From Corallococcus sp. CAG:1435 (GTDB lineage Bacteria > Bacillota > Clostridia > Christensenellales > CAG-314): a stretch of DNA of 15,414 nucleotides. Below the pieces are notes generated by a model. It was not told where the DNA came from, ran no database searches, and saw only the letters and a list, made by a program, of their open reading frames with translations. A program made the position numbers and the translations under genes. Shown here one piece after another: positions 14,686-15,414 of this stretch. Position 1 is the first letter of the stretch. Every line of letters starts with the position of its first letter. The stretch spans positions 1-15,414 of the forward strand of contig HF998457.1 in assembly GCA_000433775.1 (NCBI GenBank), in the 5' to 3' direction.

Positions 14686-15414
14686 TTTTCAAACAGTTTG
14701 TCGGCGTCGGATTGGGTGTAGACGTACTTTTTGCCACAAAAATGGCAACAAACCTCAATTTTGCCGACATCGTCAATTATCGATTGCGCTTCCTCTTTGC
14801 CCAGACCGCGCACAATTCCGTCAATTTTTCTTTTACTGCAATTACACTTGTAGGTAACGGGGCGTTCCGACGTGAACACGGGGGAAAAACTGCCGAAAAA
14901 CTTTTCAATTACCTGTCTTGCGGTGTTGTTTTCAAACTGGTAACTCATTTCGTCCATGGCGTACATTACCGTTTCCACCTGTTCCAGCAACTTGCCGTCA
15001 CAGTTGGGCAACACCTGCACAAAGACGCCCCCTGCCGATTTGCACTTTCCGTTTTGCAATCCCACACCCAGCGTTACTCCGCAGGGTTGCTGCTCGCTTG
15101 TGGCAAAATAGTAGGCAAAGTCGGCGGCAATTTCGCCGTTTACAAGTTGCGACGTGCCTACATACGGCTGTTTCAGCCCGATGTCCTTTATTACGGTAAG
15201 TTGTCCCTGCTTTCCCACGGCGGCACCAACGTCCAGATGTCCGTCCTCACGCACTACCGTTTCCACTACGGGGTTTTGAACAGTGCCTTTGACGTGTCCT
15301 TTGCCGTCGGCGCACACGGTGATTGTACCCAACGGACCGTTGCCTTTGATAATTGCCGTGAGGTAGTCGTCGGCATTTTTAAGTTCCGCACCCATAAGAC
15401 TTGCCATGGTCAAC
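14682..15414 (-). CDS. hslO: Redox-regulated chaperone Hsp33, N-terminus outside window
   Basis: Hsp33 is a cytoplasmic holdase that unfolds and binds clients when oxidation releases its zinc. The visible 243-244 residues start inside the N-terminal domain: TMASLMGAELK corresponds to TASLMLGAMLK of Bacillus Hsp33, so about 45 residues lie beyond the right edge. A TTG at 15411-15413 is an internal Leu, not the start. GPLGTITVCADGKGHVKG, NPVVE and VVKD-like VIKDIGLKQPYVG follow the family closely. The zinc centre is complete: CNC, 30 residues, then CHFC, with an extra Cys directly before CHFC. The GLGKEEAQSIIDD helix between them is typical. It is the upstream partner of the TPR gene with a 4-nt overlap. 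Confidence 0.96.
   Translation of the reverse strand, partial: LTMASLMGAELKNADDYLTAIIKGNGPLGTITVCADGKGHVKGTVQNPVVETVVREDGHLDVGAAVGKQGQLTVIKDIGLKQPYVGTSQLVNGEIAADFAYYFATSEQQPCGVTLGVGLQNGKCKSAGGVFVQVLPNCDGKLLEQVETVMYAMDEMSYQFENNTARQVIEKFFGSFSPVFTSERPVTYKCNCSKRKIDGIVRGLGKEEAQSIIDDVGKIEVCCHFCGKKYVYTQSDADKLFEK

Overview
The window looks like a chromosomal piece of a Gram-positive, Clostridia-like (Bacillota) bacterium, probably a gut commensal. Evidence: a classic T-box leader in front of valS, strong A/G-rich Shine-Dalgarno sites with TTG as well as ATG starts, two lipoproteins with lipobox signal peptides, and InlB B-repeat, MBG and BspA-type (LRR_5) surface modules that are common in gut Clostridia. 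The exact lineage cannot be fixed from the sequence. A Christensenellales-like organism is a guess.

Layout. (1) 1-2233, minus strand: the N-terminal 607 residues of a large repeat-rich surface lipoprotein that runs off the left edge, preceded by a 375-nt GC-rich leader and a near-perfect promoter (TTGACA-17-TAAAAT). (2) 2460-3173, minus: a 5'-truncated BspA-like leucine-rich-repeat gene with its own terminator; the break lies next to a 10-bp inverted repeat. (3) 3446-3845, plus: a stand-alone MazF/PemK toxin gene with a palindrome just upstream of its RBS and a terminator that overlaps its stop codon. (4) 3950-4320: A-rich, degenerate tandem and direct repeats without a believable gene. (5) 4383-7453, minus: valS with terminator, 5' leader, T-box riboswitch (specifier GUA, valine) and promoter. 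(6) 7578-7891, minus: a 92-residue protein that appears to be expressed from a leaderless mRNA. (7) 8291-10862, plus: a three-gene ABC importer operon of the SsuABC/NMT1 type (binding lipoprotein, ATPase, permease). (8) 10863-11588: a 0.7-kb gene-free tract holding two ~165-bp direct repeats rich in dyad symmetries, closed by a terminator. (9) 11782-12795, plus: a YkvI-like membrane transporter. (10) 12886-15414: a bidirectional terminator, then on the minus strand a TPR-like protein translationally coupled to hslO (Hsp33), which runs off the right edge.

How the genes work together: the ABC operon forms one importer whose substrate cannot be named, because no catabolic gene accompanies it. 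hslO and the TPR gene overlap by four bases and are probably one transcript. valS is under amino-acid control by tRNA-Val. The remaining genes are single units with their own signals. No tRNA, rRNA, complete insertion sequence or CRISPR array was seen. The most unusual material is non-coding: the lipoprotein leader, the repeat tract at 11.1-11.4 kb, and the leaderless promoter at 7863-7891.
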